From the NCBI GenBank assembly GCA_036250195.1, contig JAVHZZ010000003.1:294225065-294289064 (forward strand): DNA of 64,000 bases, in the 5' to 3' direction. This DNA is from Mixophyes australis. Lineage: Eukaryota; Chordata; Amphibia; Anura; Limnodynastidae. The notes beneath the pieces were generated by a model that saw only the letters and a list, made by a program, of their open reading frames with translations, was not told where the DNA came from and searched no databases. Shown one piece after another: positions 1 to 9,515 of this stretch. How positions within the stretch are numbered: the stretch's first letter is position 1; every line of letters starts with the position of its first letter. Both the position numbers and the translations under genes were made by a program.

Positions 1-641
1 GGCTGTGAACACCGGCTGGTGTTCCCCGTAGCGTGTAAGTGAGCAGTTCCGTTAGTGCACTACACTTAGTTAGTCATAGTGTTTGACTTAGTTGCGTTGC
101 CGACCATTAGAACGTTGTTAGGGTCGGGTCGCCGTTGTAGTCAGTCCAGTTTTGTGGGTGCCAACTTAGTCTCACGGAGAGAGTAGAGGGAGGTTGTGTG
201 TTCTTGTCATCCGCAGGAGTCGGGAAGGTGCAGGAGAACCGGATCGGAAGTGGGAGTGTCCCGGTGAGTATCACGCTCGATTCCCCCTTTCGGTTAGGCC
301 CTCACCGGCAGGTGTGTGAGGCACTTGAGGCGGGATTAGTCTTCGGACTAGTCTTGGCCTTCAGTGCCTGTAGTCCCCCGCGTCTTGGCAAGAACAAAGT
401 GAGGAGGCGGCAAGGAGCTTGGACTGACCGTGTCCTTGTTCTTTGCCGTAGTCTCGGACAGCCCTTACTTGGTAGACTCGGTGTAACTGTGTTTTTCCCT
501 CTTAGGTGTTACTTGCGGCGTCCGGAGAAAACCCAATCCGGGACCGAGGTGGGATCCAGTCATCCACGCGGATCGTGGTAAAAGCGGAGGTATTAGGAGT
601 TCGTCGCCCTGTGAGGCACATCTCCGATAGGGACCTTTACA
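1..641 (+). repeat. 5' LTR of element A (right-hand part only)
   Basis: Matches 7366-8006 with no difference seen by eye. It ends in TTTACA, pairing with the TGT start of the 3' LTR. About 1.8 kb of this LTR lies left of the window. The 127-codon open frame inside it has no ATG start and recurs identically in the other LTR; I do not regard it as a gene. Confidence 0.93.
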
Positions 642-644
642 TTT

Positions 645-662
645 TGGCGTAGTCGGCAGGAT
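645..662 (+). other. Primer-binding site, serine tRNA
   Basis: The 18 bases TGGCGTAGTCGGCAGGAT begin 3 nt after the LTR end. They are the complement of the 3' end (with CCA) of vertebrate tRNA-Ser of the AGA/CGA/TGA group as I recall it, so reverse transcription should start from that tRNA. Confidence 0.85.
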
Positions 663-670
663 CCGCGTTC

Positions 671-1582
671 GTGATGACGGATTCACGACCAACCACGCCT
701 CCCCCCGAGCGCAACCCGCCTAATGTGATGGCCGTGGGTGCCGCGTTGTCCCACCTGCCGAAGTTCGATGGAAAGAATCTTGCTTTCGCCGACTGGCAGG
801 AACGGCTGCATGGCACTGCCCGGTTGTATCATATCACCGGTGCCATGAAGGTGGAGCTGGCTCTGAACGCCCTGGAAGGGGATGCCAGGAAGACGGTTCT
901 TCTTCGACCCAAAACAGATAGGGACACCTTGGACGCCATCTTCAAAATCTTGGGAGGATTGTACGGTGACACCTCCTCTGCGGCAGTTCTGAGGAAGAGG
1001 TTCTTCGGGCGTGTGCAGAGAGAGGACGAGAGTCTGACCCAGTTTGGCAACGCTCTCCTAGAATTGGCGGGAGAACTCTGGAAGAGAGACCCACGAGGGT
1101 CGGCCGCCATGGGAGACTCGGATGTGCTACTGCGAGACCAATTTGCCCTGGGGCTCTGGAACGTGCCACTCCGGCACATTCTACTGGACAAGGTGCGGGA
1201 CCAACCTCACCTGGCGTTCCAGGAAGTACAAGCGGAGGCTGTGTCCCGGGACAGAGATGATCACTACGGGCCTTATGCGGTAGCGCCCCAGCAGGTCCTG
1301 CTCACCAGTAGCCCGTCCGAAGCAGAGGCCAACCCGTTGGAGAGTTGTGTGAAAGATCTAAAGGAAGCTCTCTTAGCCATGAAGGAAGAAGTCGCCCAAT
1401 TGCGGCAGGAAGTCCGTCGGCCGAGGGATCGCCGAAGTGAAGGGGGACCTATGGAGGAACGGCGAAGCGCCCCCAGGTCCCAGCAGGGCCCAAGACCGGG
1501 CGTTCGCTGCTGGAGATGCCAACGCGTGGGACATTATGCCCGTAATTGTCCCGAACCTCCAAACCAGGCACCGTTAAACTAG
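671..1582 (+). CDS. gag: Gag polyprotein of element A
   Basis: 303 codons from an ATG 9 nt after the primer site, with no earlier ATG between that site and it. Gag forms the particle that packages element RNA. A capsid-like region of about residues 25-200 (FDGKNLAFADWQERL onwards) is followed by a charged stretch with KEALLAMKEEVAQLRQEVRR, likely a coiled coil, and a basic linker. The C-terminus carries one zinc knuckle, C280-X2-C283-X4-H288-X4-C293. The frame closes at TAG 1580-1582, directly after a likely -1 slip site; pol lies open in the -1 frame across this point. No stop or frame break is visible. The capsid part recalls gags from which PNMA-type genes were domesticated, but that is an impression only. 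Confidence 0.9.
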   Translation: MMTDSRPTTPPPERNPPNVMAVGAALSHLPKFDGKNLAFADWQERLHGTARLYHITGAMKVELALNALEGDARKTVLLRPKTDRDTLDAIFKILGGLYGDTSSAAVLRKRFFGRVQREDESLTQFGNALLELAGELWKRDPRGSAAMGDSDVLLRDQFALGLWNVPLRHILLDKVRDQPHLAFQEVQAEAVSRDRDDHYGPYAVAPQQVLLTSSPSEAEANPLESCVKDLKEALLAMKEEVAQLRQEVRRPRDRRSEGGPMEERRSAPRSQQGPRPGVRCWRCQRVGHYARNCPEPPNQAPLN

Positions 1583-4500
1583 AGTCCCTCGCGGTGAAGG
1601 GGCCACCCGCGGGGGAGATGGGGGCAAACCCCAACTTCACCAACTCTGCTGATTTGGTGGGGGAGTGCCCTACCATAGTAGCCACGTTAGGGGGTAAACC
1701 ACAACAGTGCCTGCTGGACACGGGGTCTCAGGTGACCACTATGTCGGAGCGGTGTTTCCTGGAAAACTACGCTCACCTGCAGAAGAGCCGGGCCCAAACG
1801 TGGATTAAGCTGACCGCCGCCAACAATTTGCCCATCCCTGTCGTGGGAGTAGTCTGGTTGGAAATTGAAGTATGCGGACAGACCTTGGGAAAGAAGGGCA
1901 TTCTGGTGGTTGGTGGAAAAGAGCTTCGTCATGGCCCGGTGATCCTGGGGATGAACGCCCTACAGAATTTGGATCAGGCCTTATTCCACGCCAAAGGGGC
2001 TCGATACTGGAGAGAGTTGGACGTACCCCGGCCCGTGCAGCAGGTTTTCCAGAGGATGGTACGACGGTGTGATGAAGAACCGACTGAGTCGGGATTGGAG
2101 CTCCTTGGCTACCTACGGACCAACTATCGACAGACGGTCGAAGTACCCCCTGGTCAGGAGGTGCTGCAATATATGGAGGTGAGGACGAACCGGAGATTAG
2201 AGGGAAGAGTGGTGTTGGTGGAACCGGTCAGTCCGGAACGGACGGCGGAAGGACCTCTTGTTGCCCGTGCGTTGGCCAGGGTACATCGAGGAAGGGTACC
2301 CGTGCGGTTATGTAATGTGCAGGACCATACTCAGATGATGGGGCCTGGTACGACTGTCGCTCGAGTTATCGCCGTAGAAGCAGAACAGATTGGAGATGAC
2401 CGGCAGATACTTCTCAAACCCGCGTCAGGACAACAAGGGGGCTTGGCGGTCCAGGTGGAGGGTGACGATAGCCTGTCCCGCGAATGGAACGGTAACACCA
2501 TTTTGGAACAAATGGATGTTTCCTTAGAAGGGATCGAGCCTCGAGATGTTACCCGTTTACAGCAGATATTGTGGGCCAGACAGAAAGTGTTCTCCCGAAG
2601 TGAAGAGGATTTTGGGTACACGGAGGAACTGGAACATAATATCCGTACCGGAGACAGTCTGCCCATTAGGGAGAGATATCGGCCAATCCCGCCCAAGTTG
2701 TACCAAGAGGTCAAGCTGATGATTAGGCAGATGTTGGATAGCCACGTGATTACCGAAAGTAAGAGCCCGTGGGCAGCTCCTATCGTCTTAGTACGGAAGA
2801 AAGATGGCGCTATCAGGTTCTGTGTGGACTATCGGCGGTTGAATAGTTGTACTGTCCGCGACGCGTATCCATTGCCCAGGATTGAGGAATCGCTAGCTGC
2901 GCTAGGAAAGGCGAGATATTTCTCCACTCTGGATCTTGCCAGCGGATACTGGCAAGTACCAGTGGCGGCAGAGGACCGGCAGAAGACGGCCTTCATCACA
3001 CCAATGGGTCTGTTTGAGTTCTGTAGGATGCCGTTTGGGCTCACTAATGCTCCCGCCACCTTCCAACGGTTAATGGAGAGATGTCTGGGAAACCTGAACT
3101 TCGACGCTCTCCTGATCTATTTGGATGATATCATCATCTTCGCTCCCACAGTCAAGGAACATCTGGATCGACTCGACGTCGTCCTACAGCGCTTGGAGAA
3201 GTTTGGCCTGAAGCTGAAGCCGCGAAAGTGTCATCTTCTGAAATCTCGGTTGGAATACCTGGGACATATTGTGTCCCGGGATGGGGTGAGCCCTACTCCG
3301 GATAAGGTTTCTGCGGTGTTGGACTGGAAGATCCCTCGAACGGTGACGGAACTGAGAGCATTTCTGGGGTTAGTGGGCTACTATCGGAGATTCATCAAAG
3401 ACTTCGCGAAGGTGGCTGGCCCGCTACATGAATTATTGAGGGGCGTTGCCACTACGGCTAAGAATCAAGCCATAGCCTGGGGAGACGCTCAGGAAAAGGC
3501 GTTCACGACGCTCAAAGAAGACCTGACGACGGCTCCGGTGCTGGCGTACGCTGACTTCGAAAAGCCCTTCGTTCTGTATACTGATGGAAGTCTCAAGGGC
3601 CTGGGGGCCGTGCTAGCACAAGTCCAAGACGGCAAAGAACGGGTCATTGCCTACGGAAGCCGGAGCCTGCGGGATTCAGAAAGAAACCCCGATAATTACA
3701 GTGCCTTTAAGCTGGAGTTGTTAGCAGTGGTTTGGGCAGTAACCGAAAAGTTCACGGAATACTTGACCGGCGCTGAGTTCGACATAGTGACCGATCACAA
3801 TCCCTTGGCCTACTTGGGCACGGCCAAGTTAGGGGCGCTGGAACAGCGCTGGATGGCTCGGTTGGCCAAGTTCGGATATAAGATCCGGTATCGACCCGGA
3901 AAGGCTAATGGAAATGCGGATGCGTTGTCCCGTTATCCCCTGCAAGGGCCGGAGGGGCCTAGTGATGAGGACAGAGAAGGGGAGGAGATCCCGGATCTGA
4001 CCCAGTTGACATCTCCTGTTTGTGCTCTGAGTGTGCCCAAGACGACCGTAGATTGGGCCGAACGGCAGGCTCAGGATGCTCCATTGCGGTGTGTCCGCCG
4101 ATGGAAGCAACAGGGACATTGGCCCTCTAGTGAAGAACGGCGTCGACTGTCCATAGCCGGACGACGGCTATTGCACAGATGGGATCAACTGGCAGTGAGG
4201 GAAGGGGTGCTAGTTCGCCGAGCCTACCTGGAGCAAGAGCTCCGTCCTGTATGGCAGGTGGTGGTGCCTGAGTCCATGGCGCGGGACTTGGTACTGGAAG
4301 CCCATGAAAAAGGCGCTCATCTCGGGGCGGCCAAGACCCATCAATGGCTACGCAGGCAGTACTGCGTACCTGGCGCCAAGGCGTTGGCGGAAGAGGTCTG
4401 CCGAACCTGTCCACGATGTGGGGTAAGTAAGGCTGGGGAGCAGCATGCGCCCGTGCAAACCATCCAGACGGGGCGACCCTTGGAGTTGCTGATGATTGAT

Positions 4501-6270
4501 TACGTTCTGGTTGGGGAGTCAAGTAGTGGTCATAACTACGCGTTGGTCATGACCGACCACTTTACAAAGTTCACCGTCGTTGTGCCCACACGAAATCAGA
4601 CGGCGGAAGCAGCTACGCGCGCCATTGTGGAGCACTTCATTCGGAGATATGGGTGCCCGGAGCGGATTCACTCGGATCAGGGAGCCTGTTTCCAGGGACG
4701 CCTCATGGAGGGTCTGTGTGACACTTATGGGGTACAGAAGTCCCGGACCACTCCTTATCACCCTCAAGGTAATGGCGCCTGTGAAAGGTTCAATCGGACC
4801 TTGCTGCAAATGCTCCGGGCTCTGGAGGCTGGGCAAAAGAACCGCTGGCCGGAGTACGTGCAGGACTTGGTGTGGGTATACAATAACCGGGTACATAGTA
4901 CCACCGGTTATACCCCATACTTCCTTTTGTTTGGGCGGCCTGGACGGGAGTGGCGGGATTTGGAGTTGTCCGTCCCCGAAGAAGCGGACAGGTGGACTCC
5001 CAGCGGCTGGGTGACCGAGCAGAAGAGGAAACTGAAGATTGCCGGGGACGTGGTTAGGGGGCAGCTACGGTCCAAAGTCCATCACGGGCCAACCAACAGC
5101 ACGGCTTCCCCCTTCGTAGTGGGTCAGCGGGTACTGGTAAGAGTTAAGAGGTTGGGAAATAAACTCAGCGATCGGTGGGAAGTGTTGCCACATGTAGTGC
5201 AACGGCGCATGGCTCCTGACCTTCCTTTGTATGAGGTGGTTCCTGCGGAAGGGACGGGAAGACCGCGGGTGCTACATCGGAATATGTTACGTCCCTGTGG
5301 TTTTCTGGATTTGCCTTCCGACGTCCAGGAGAGAAGTGAGCCAGATCCTATACCCGCCCCGACGGGGGTGGATTGGTGGGCACCAATGACCGCCGACGAC
5401 GTTGTTACTCCGGATGCTACTCCAGTGGACCTGGACCTTCCGACACCGCCGCTTCAACCCAGAAGATCGCAGCGGTCAAACTTGGGCCAGCCTGGAGGAC
5501 GTTATACTGACCCGGATTTCGTGTGGACCAGGGTTTTGTCGGCAGGGACTGCCGACATTAAAAACGGGGGAAATGTGGAGGACTTACCTGGCTGGGGCCG
5601 TCGTCATCCCTCGGGCGGCGGTCCCCTCCGTTCAGCCGGGACGGTGAGCCAATCAGGGCTCACCTCCCGGCCATTTCAAAAAGAAACATGGCGACGGACC
5701 AATCCGGGCCCGCCATGTCATCACGTAGCGTCGCGTCGACGCTACGTGATGACGCTAGCGCGGCGCCGACTATTTAAGTCGGCGCGCGCGCCGCCATGTG
5801 CAGTTCGACGGCGGAGAGAGTCAGGAGAGGACGTGTCGCGGAGAGCTGCGGGATCAAGATCAGAAGAGAAGCCAGCGGAGACCAGCAGTGGCGGCAGAGA
5901 GCCCTTGTTAGGGCTAAGAGCGCCTCTGCTGCCTGAAGACCGGCGGGATCAAGACCAGAAGGCGGCGGAGACCAGCAGTGGCGGCAGAGAGCCCTTGTTA
6001 GGGCTAAGAGCGCCTCTGCTGCCTGAAGACCGGCGGGATCAAGAACAGAAGGCGGCGGCAGAGCAGAGAAGCAGCGGCAGGCGGGGAAGGAGTCCAGGAG
6101 AAGCTCCCCGAAGACAGCCCCAGGTAAGGCCTTGCCAGGCAACTCTTCTCCCGGGCCCACGCCCGCAGTACATACATAAAGTCGGGCACAAGGCCCGTGG
6201 CACACGTGAATTAGGGGCACAAGGCCCAGGGACCTGGGCACTAGGCCCCAACGAGTTAGTGGGCCAGTAG
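1546..6270 (+). CDS. pol: Pol polyprotein of element A: protease, RT, RNase H, integrase
   Basis: Open for 1574 codons; it lies -1 to gag, overlaps its end and is probably entered at about 1577 by frameshifting, so the ATG at 1546 need not be used. Protease: D58-T-G-S. RT: the VDYRRLN block near residues 425-435 and YLDD at 525-528. RNase H: YTDGS with D680. Integrase: zinc-binding H-H-C-C from about 919, then catalytic D985, D1044 and E1080 (D-X58-D-X35-E), with a GPY/F-like C-terminus. All catalytic residues are present. The frame does not stop at the LTR edge (5574) but runs 232 codons into it, through a 90-bp in-frame repeat, to a stop at 6268-6270. Whether that tail is made, cleaved off or used is unknown. 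Confidence 0.9.
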   Translation: MSRTSKPGTVKLESLAVKGPPAGEMGANPNFTNSADLVGECPTIVATLGGKPQQCLLDTGSQVTTMSERCFLENYAHLQKSRAQTWIKLTAANNLPIPVVGVVWLEIEVCGQTLGKKGILVVGGKELRHGPVILGMNALQNLDQALFHAKGARYWRELDVPRPVQQVFQRMVRRCDEEPTESGLELLGYLRTNYRQTVEVPPGQEVLQYMEVRTNRRLEGRVVLVEPVSPERTAEGPLVARALARVHRGRVPVRLCNVQDHTQMMGPGTTVARVIAVEAEQIGDDRQILLKPASGQQGGLAVQVEGDDSLSREWNGNTILEQMDVSLEGIEPRDVTRLQQILWARQKVFSRSEEDFGYTEELEHNIRTGDSLPIRERYRPIPPKLYQEVKLMIRQMLDSHVITESKSPWAAPIVLVRKKDGAIRFCVDYRRLNSCTVRDAYPLPRIEESLAALGKARYFSTLDLASGYWQVPVAAEDRQKTAFITPMGLFEFCRMPFGLTNAPATFQRLMERCLGNLNFDALLIYLDDIIIFAPTVKEHLDRLDVVLQRLEKFGLKLKPRKCHLLKSRLEYLGHIVSRDGVSPTPDKVSAVLDWKIPRTVTELRAFLGLVGYYRRFIKDFAKVAGPLHELLRGVATTAKNQAIAWGDAQEKAFTTLKEDLTTAPVLAYADFEKPFVLYTDGSLKGLGAVLAQVQDGKERVIAYGSRSLRDSERNPDNYSAFKLELLAVVWAVTEKFTEYLTGAEFDIVTDHNPLAYLGTAKLGALEQRWMARLAKFGYKIRYRPGKANGNADALSRYPLQGPEGPSDEDREGEEIPDLTQLTSPVCALSVPKTTVDWAERQAQDAPLRCVRRWKQQGHWPSSEERRRLSIAGRRLLHRWDQLAVREGVLVRRAYLEQELRPVWQVVVPESMARDLVLEAHEKGAHLGAAKTHQWLRRQYCVPGAKALAEEVCRTCPRCGVSKAGEQHAPVQTIQTGRPLELLMIDYVLVGESSSGHNYALVMTDHFTKFTVVVPTRNQTAEAATRAIVEHFIRRYGCPERIHSDQGACFQGRLMEGLCDTYGVQKSRTTPYHPQGNGACERFNRTLLQMLRALEAGQKNRWPEYVQDLVWVYNNRVHSTTGYTPYFLLFGRPGREWRDLELSVPEEADRWTPSGWVTEQKRKLKIAGDVVRGQLRSKVHHGPTNSTASPFVVGQRVLVRVKRLGNKLSDRWEVLPHVVQRRMAPDLPLYEVVPAEGTGRPRVLHRNMLRPCGFLDLPSDVQERSEPDPIPAPTGVDWWAPMTADDVVTPDATPVDLDLPTPPLQPRRSQRSNLGQPGGRYTDPDFVWTRVLSAGTADIKNGGNVEDLPGWGRRHPSGGGPLRSAGTVSQSGLTSRPFQKETWRRTNPGPPCHHVASRRRYVMTLARRRLFKSARAPPCAVRRRRESGEDVSRRAAGSRSEEKPAETSSGGREPLLGLRAPLLPEDRRDQDQKAAETSSGGREPLLGLRAPLLPEDRRDQEQKAAAEQRSSGRRGRSPGEAPRRQPQVRPCQATLLPGPRPQYIHKVGHKARGTRELGAQGPGTWALGPNELVGQ
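1573..1579 (+). promoter_or_regulatory. Likely -1 ribosomal frameshift site GTTAAAC
   Basis: In the gag frame the last codons read TTA AAC TAG, preceded by G, giving G-TTA-AAC. This heptamer departs from X-XXY-YYZ at the first base but is the slip site used by equine arteritis virus. A -1 shift here leads straight into the open pol frame. The GC-rich stretch just after it (about 1590-1640) could form the stimulating structure. Confidence 0.75.
5561..5573 (+). other. Polypurine tract of element A
   Basis: A purine run, AAAACGGGGGAAA, interrupted by one C, directly abuts the TGTGGAGG start of the 3' LTR. This is the expected primer for plus-strand DNA. Confidence 0.8.
5718..5785 (+). promoter_or_regulatory. 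LTR promoter with two perfect inverted repeats, one enclosing the TATA box
   Basis: 5718-5733 and 5737-5752 are 16-base perfect inverted arms around CGT, containing TGACG/CGTCA-like and CACGTA motifs. Then 5763-5770 (GCGCCGAC) and 5778-5785 (GTCGGCGC) are 8-base arms with the TATA-like TATTTAA (5771-5777) exactly between them. Transcription would start near 5800. Confidence 0.65.
5876..6055 (+). repeat. Two tandem 90-bp repeats in the LTR of element A
   Basis: ACCAGCAGTG recurs at 5881 and 5971, and the units are almost identical. Ninety is a multiple of three, so the open pol frame reads a 30-residue unit twice (starting near ETSSGGREPLLGLRAP). Confidence 0.9.
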
Positions 6271-6640
6271 GCCATATATATATATATGATAAAGGGGACA
6301 AGCCCCTGTTAGTTAGAGAGGGGGACTCTGAGCCCCAGGTACAAGGGCACAAGGCCCTTAGGTAGTTAGTGGCCTAGAGGCCATAGGAAGGCCATAGGGG
6401 CTGGTAGCCCATCTGCTATTAAGGGCACAAGGCCCTCAGTTAGTAAGGAAGGCCTCAGGCAGGGGCTAGGACCCCTAGGGAGTAGGGCACAAGGCCCTAG
6501 TGAGTGGGCTCAGAGCCCTGAGTTAGAGAGGGGGCTGAGGCCCATTAGTCAGAGCAGAAGGCTCTGTGTGTAGCTGGGCAGAGACCCATGGTGTGTAGGG
6601 CATAAGGCCCTGGGGGTGTGTGTAGAGGCGTGGGAGCCTC
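6178..6640 (+). repeat. Field of GGGCACAAGGCCC-type motifs in the LTR
   Basis: Roughly ten irregularly spaced variants of GGGC-A-AAGGCCC (for example at about 6183, 6213, 6343, 6423 and 6485). Each is a short self-complementary unit able to form a small hairpin in RNA. Spacing is uneven, so this is not a simple satellite. Confidence 0.75.
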
Positions 6641-8029
6641 GTTAGTGTAGGCGCGGTCCTGTGTGAGGTGAGCACATGTGGTTAGGAGGTGCAGTAGAGC
6701 GGAGGCTCCTGTGGTGCTGTAGCAACCTGCTGGTTGTCTAGCAGCGGTGTGCTCTGGTAAGTAGCGTGCAAAGTACTGTAGACTGTATTTATTCTGTCTG
6801 TGTGGCGAGGGTAGTTTACATTACAGTATTTTGGGTGTGCTATGTAATTGTGTTCCAGGGGCAAGACGTCAGGCCCCCATTAAAGGTAGGCTCTTGTTCC
6901 TGTGGTTTTCCTGTGTTAACCCGTGCTGTGTGGGGACAAGTGTAAGTAACAGCATACACATAGTCAGGGGAGAACACATGTAGTTTCCCTGTCCCTTAGG
7001 TCCCCGGGGTCACACTGGTACCCAAGGGGGGTGGCTGAGTGAGTTGGTGGCAGTGCAGCACACCTTGAGGCAGTTCCAGGGGCGGCCGTGGTTCTGCTCA
7101 AGGGTCCTCAAGGCCGGTTCCGTGCAGGTGGACCTGTGGTTCCGGACGTAGGGACACGTGTGAGATACCCGAGTACAGGCAGTCGGGCGGTTCAGTTCGA
7201 TCGGCTGTTCCGTGCGGCAGTCGGCCCGCGGGTTAGTGTGCTGTTCTACTGAGCCTCAGCCGGGCTTAAAGAACCCGTACTTGGGGCCTGTGTGTGACTC
7301 CATAGCAAGAAGGCAGCTTCTTGGTACGACCTGGGTGAGGGGGTTAGGAACCGCCCTCCGGTTTAGGCTGTGAACACCGGCTGGTGTTCCCCGTAGCGTG
7401 TAAGTGAGCAGTTCCGTTAGTGCACTACACTTAGTTAGTCATAGTGTTTGACTTAGTTGCGTTGCCGACCATTAGAACGTTGTTAGGGTCGGGTCGCCGT
7501 TGTAGTCAGTCCAGTTTTGTGGGTGCCAACTTAGTCTCACGGAGAGAGTAGAGGGAGGTTGTGTGTTCTTGTCATCCGCAGGAGTCGGGAAGGTGCAGGA
7601 GAACCGGATCGGAAGTGGGAGTGTCCCGGTGAGTATCACGCTCGATTCCCCCTTTCGGTTAGGCCCTCACCGGCAGGTGTGTGAGGCACTTGAGGCGGGA
7701 TTAGTCTTCGGACTAGTCTTGGCCTTCAGTGCCTGTAGTCCCCCGCGTCTTGGCAAGAACAAAGTGAGGAGGCGGCAAGGAGCTTGGACTGACCGTGTCC
7801 TTGTTCTTTGCCGTAGTCTCGGACAGCCCTTACTTGGTAGACTCGGTGTAACTGTGTTTTTCCCTCTTAGGTGTTACTTGCGGCGTCCGGAGAAAACCCA
7901 ATCCGGGACCGAGGTGGGATCCAGTCATCCACGCGGATCGTGGTAAAAGCGGAGGTATTAGGAGTTCGTCGCCCTGTGAGGCACATCTCCGATAGGGACC
8001 TTTACACTTGTAGCCTATGCAAGGGATTA

Positions 8030-9515
8030 GACTAAAAATCATGTACCTTAGAGATGCCCAAAGCTTTAATCGGGTGCTGTTGTGTGCGATCAAGCCTGGC
8101 GCGCCCTTACTGTACATTGACTACGTGTTCACGCCCAGTCCTTTGGCACAATAAACTTTATGGTTTAGAATTTCTTTAAAAAAAATGAGTCACTGCAGGA
8201 GTTGCTGTCTTACATTTTCTGGTCTTTTTAGCATTTAGATACCGTATGTAGAACACTGTAGCAGTTCCACACCACCAACTGAAGCAAGAGGTAGTAATGA
8301 GGTGGAATTCCACACTTTATATGCTTCAGTGACTGAAGGACCAGAAGAAAGCTATCAAGACCTACACATCAAGCCATGAGGTAGGCAGAAGGGTGACCTG
8401 TTACCTTACTCCAGCACACTGGAGAATCCTTTTAGTTTTAAGCAAGCTACTCAAGCCATTTGAAATTGTAACAAGTGAAGTGAGTTCAGACACTGCTAGC
8501 CTGAGTCAAGGTAAACCCTTAATCAAATCACTGGGAAAAGCAGCTACAGAAGAAAAAGGAGGATATAGAAGTAATGAACAAGAAGAAAAAAGCTGTGTAG
8601 ATGGGGCACTCCAATAAGAGGATAAAAAGTAATAAATTGTATTGGTATGCATTAAAAAAGGGTAGAACTTGCAAGCGAAATATAAAATCAAACATATAAC
8701 ACACAGTGATACAAAATATAAAATGCAATCTGTATTGCAAGGACTCCGAAACTTAACTGTTTGCACTCGTATAGACGGCAGTGAGCTATAATAAGCTATG
8801 GCTGTCTAAAGGGATAAGCATGCTAATATATGCCCATTTAATTAGTATATATAGGATATAGAAGTAAGCAATTCTGCTAAATATGTTGGCCTTGTAGATC
8901 AAGTTCTTTATTCGCTTTACCAGGACCCAAGGGTTTGCAGCATTTTAAAATTGGATCACTACATTTTGGCAAGAATGCTTGATCCTAGGTTTAAGTCTTA
9001 TGTAATGTCATATGTAATGTCTTTCTTCCAACTGACACAAATCTTCACAGTTTCAAAAAGCTCCTTGTAAGCCGACTGTCAAGTCGCACACGACACATCC
9101 CCTACTTGAGCTTCTAAAAATGTGAGTGCTAGAAAATGCTTCCATTTTCTAACAGTCTCACTGATGTTGAGTGAACACAGTGCATCAATGTAAAATATTA
9201 TTTATGACATCTGGTACGGCTTAAGAGAAATGCCCAAATATATTGACACTTCTACAATGTCTCAATAGCATCCCAGGTAGCCCCTTTGAAATCTGAGAGG
9301 AAAAAAGGCAATTTGGAGCCCCTTGTGTAAACTAGCTATGGTGTACTTAAGCTGCCCATTCTCCAGTGTGTATTGGAAAAGAATGTTTAGCATAGCCGGG
9401 AACATTGTGAAAAATTGTTGTAGGAGACTACTTCCCAAAAATGTTGAAAAACATGTATCCATCAAAATAAACTACAAACTGTATGAGGAATACCAATTAC
9501 AACAGAATCTATAAC
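8030..9515 (+). pseudogene. hAT transposase relic, C-terminal half
   Basis: Decayed, with stops and frame breaks. At about 8130-8165 it matches the hAT block CFAHTINLVVQNF seen better preserved at 46.0 kb, and 8105-8400 is clearly similar to 46031-46340. At about 9323-9480 a readable stretch contains RMFSIAGNIV and RRLLPKNVEK, the conserved hAT C-terminal dimerisation region. Middle parts are hard to read. Element A was inserted next to or inside this relic. No catalytic claim can be made. Confidence 0.75.

Larger units (their letters stand above)
1..8006 (+). mobile_element. Element A: Ty3-type LTR retrotransposon, left end cut off
   Basis: Order of parts: end of the 5' LTR, primer-binding site, gag, pol (protease, RT, RNase H, integrase), polypurine tract, complete 3' LTR. 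The 641 visible bases of the 5' LTR appear identical to the matching part of the 3' LTR (offset 7365), and gag and pol are unbroken, so this is a recent and possibly competent insertion. RT precedes integrase, as in Ty3/Metaviridae. The integrase ends in a GPY/F-like module without a chromodomain, and I see no env. The left flank is outside the window, so the target duplication cannot be checked. Placement in a particular Ty3 clade is not certain; serine-tRNA priming is known from the mag group. Confidence 0.93.
5574..8006 (+). repeat. 3' LTR of element A (2433 bp)
   Basis: Begins TGTGGAGGAC after the polypurine tract and ends TTTACA at the point where the two LTR copies stop matching (641/8006). 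At 2.4 kb it is very long for a Ty3 element. It holds a GC-rich promoter near 5.75 kb, two in-frame 90-bp repeats, and a 460-bp field of GGGC-AAGGCCC motifs. If transcription starts near 5800, the RNA leader before the primer site would exceed 2 kb. Confidence 0.9.

Noticed and set aside
198..581. 127-codon open frame in the LTR of element A, repeated at 7563-7946
   Set aside because: No ATG start, no domain, and its identity in both LTRs follows from LTR identity.
5774..6352. 192-codon minus-strand frame over the LTR repeats
   Set aside because: Produced by the GC-rich 90-bp repeat and GGCC motifs opposite the pol frame; no domain.
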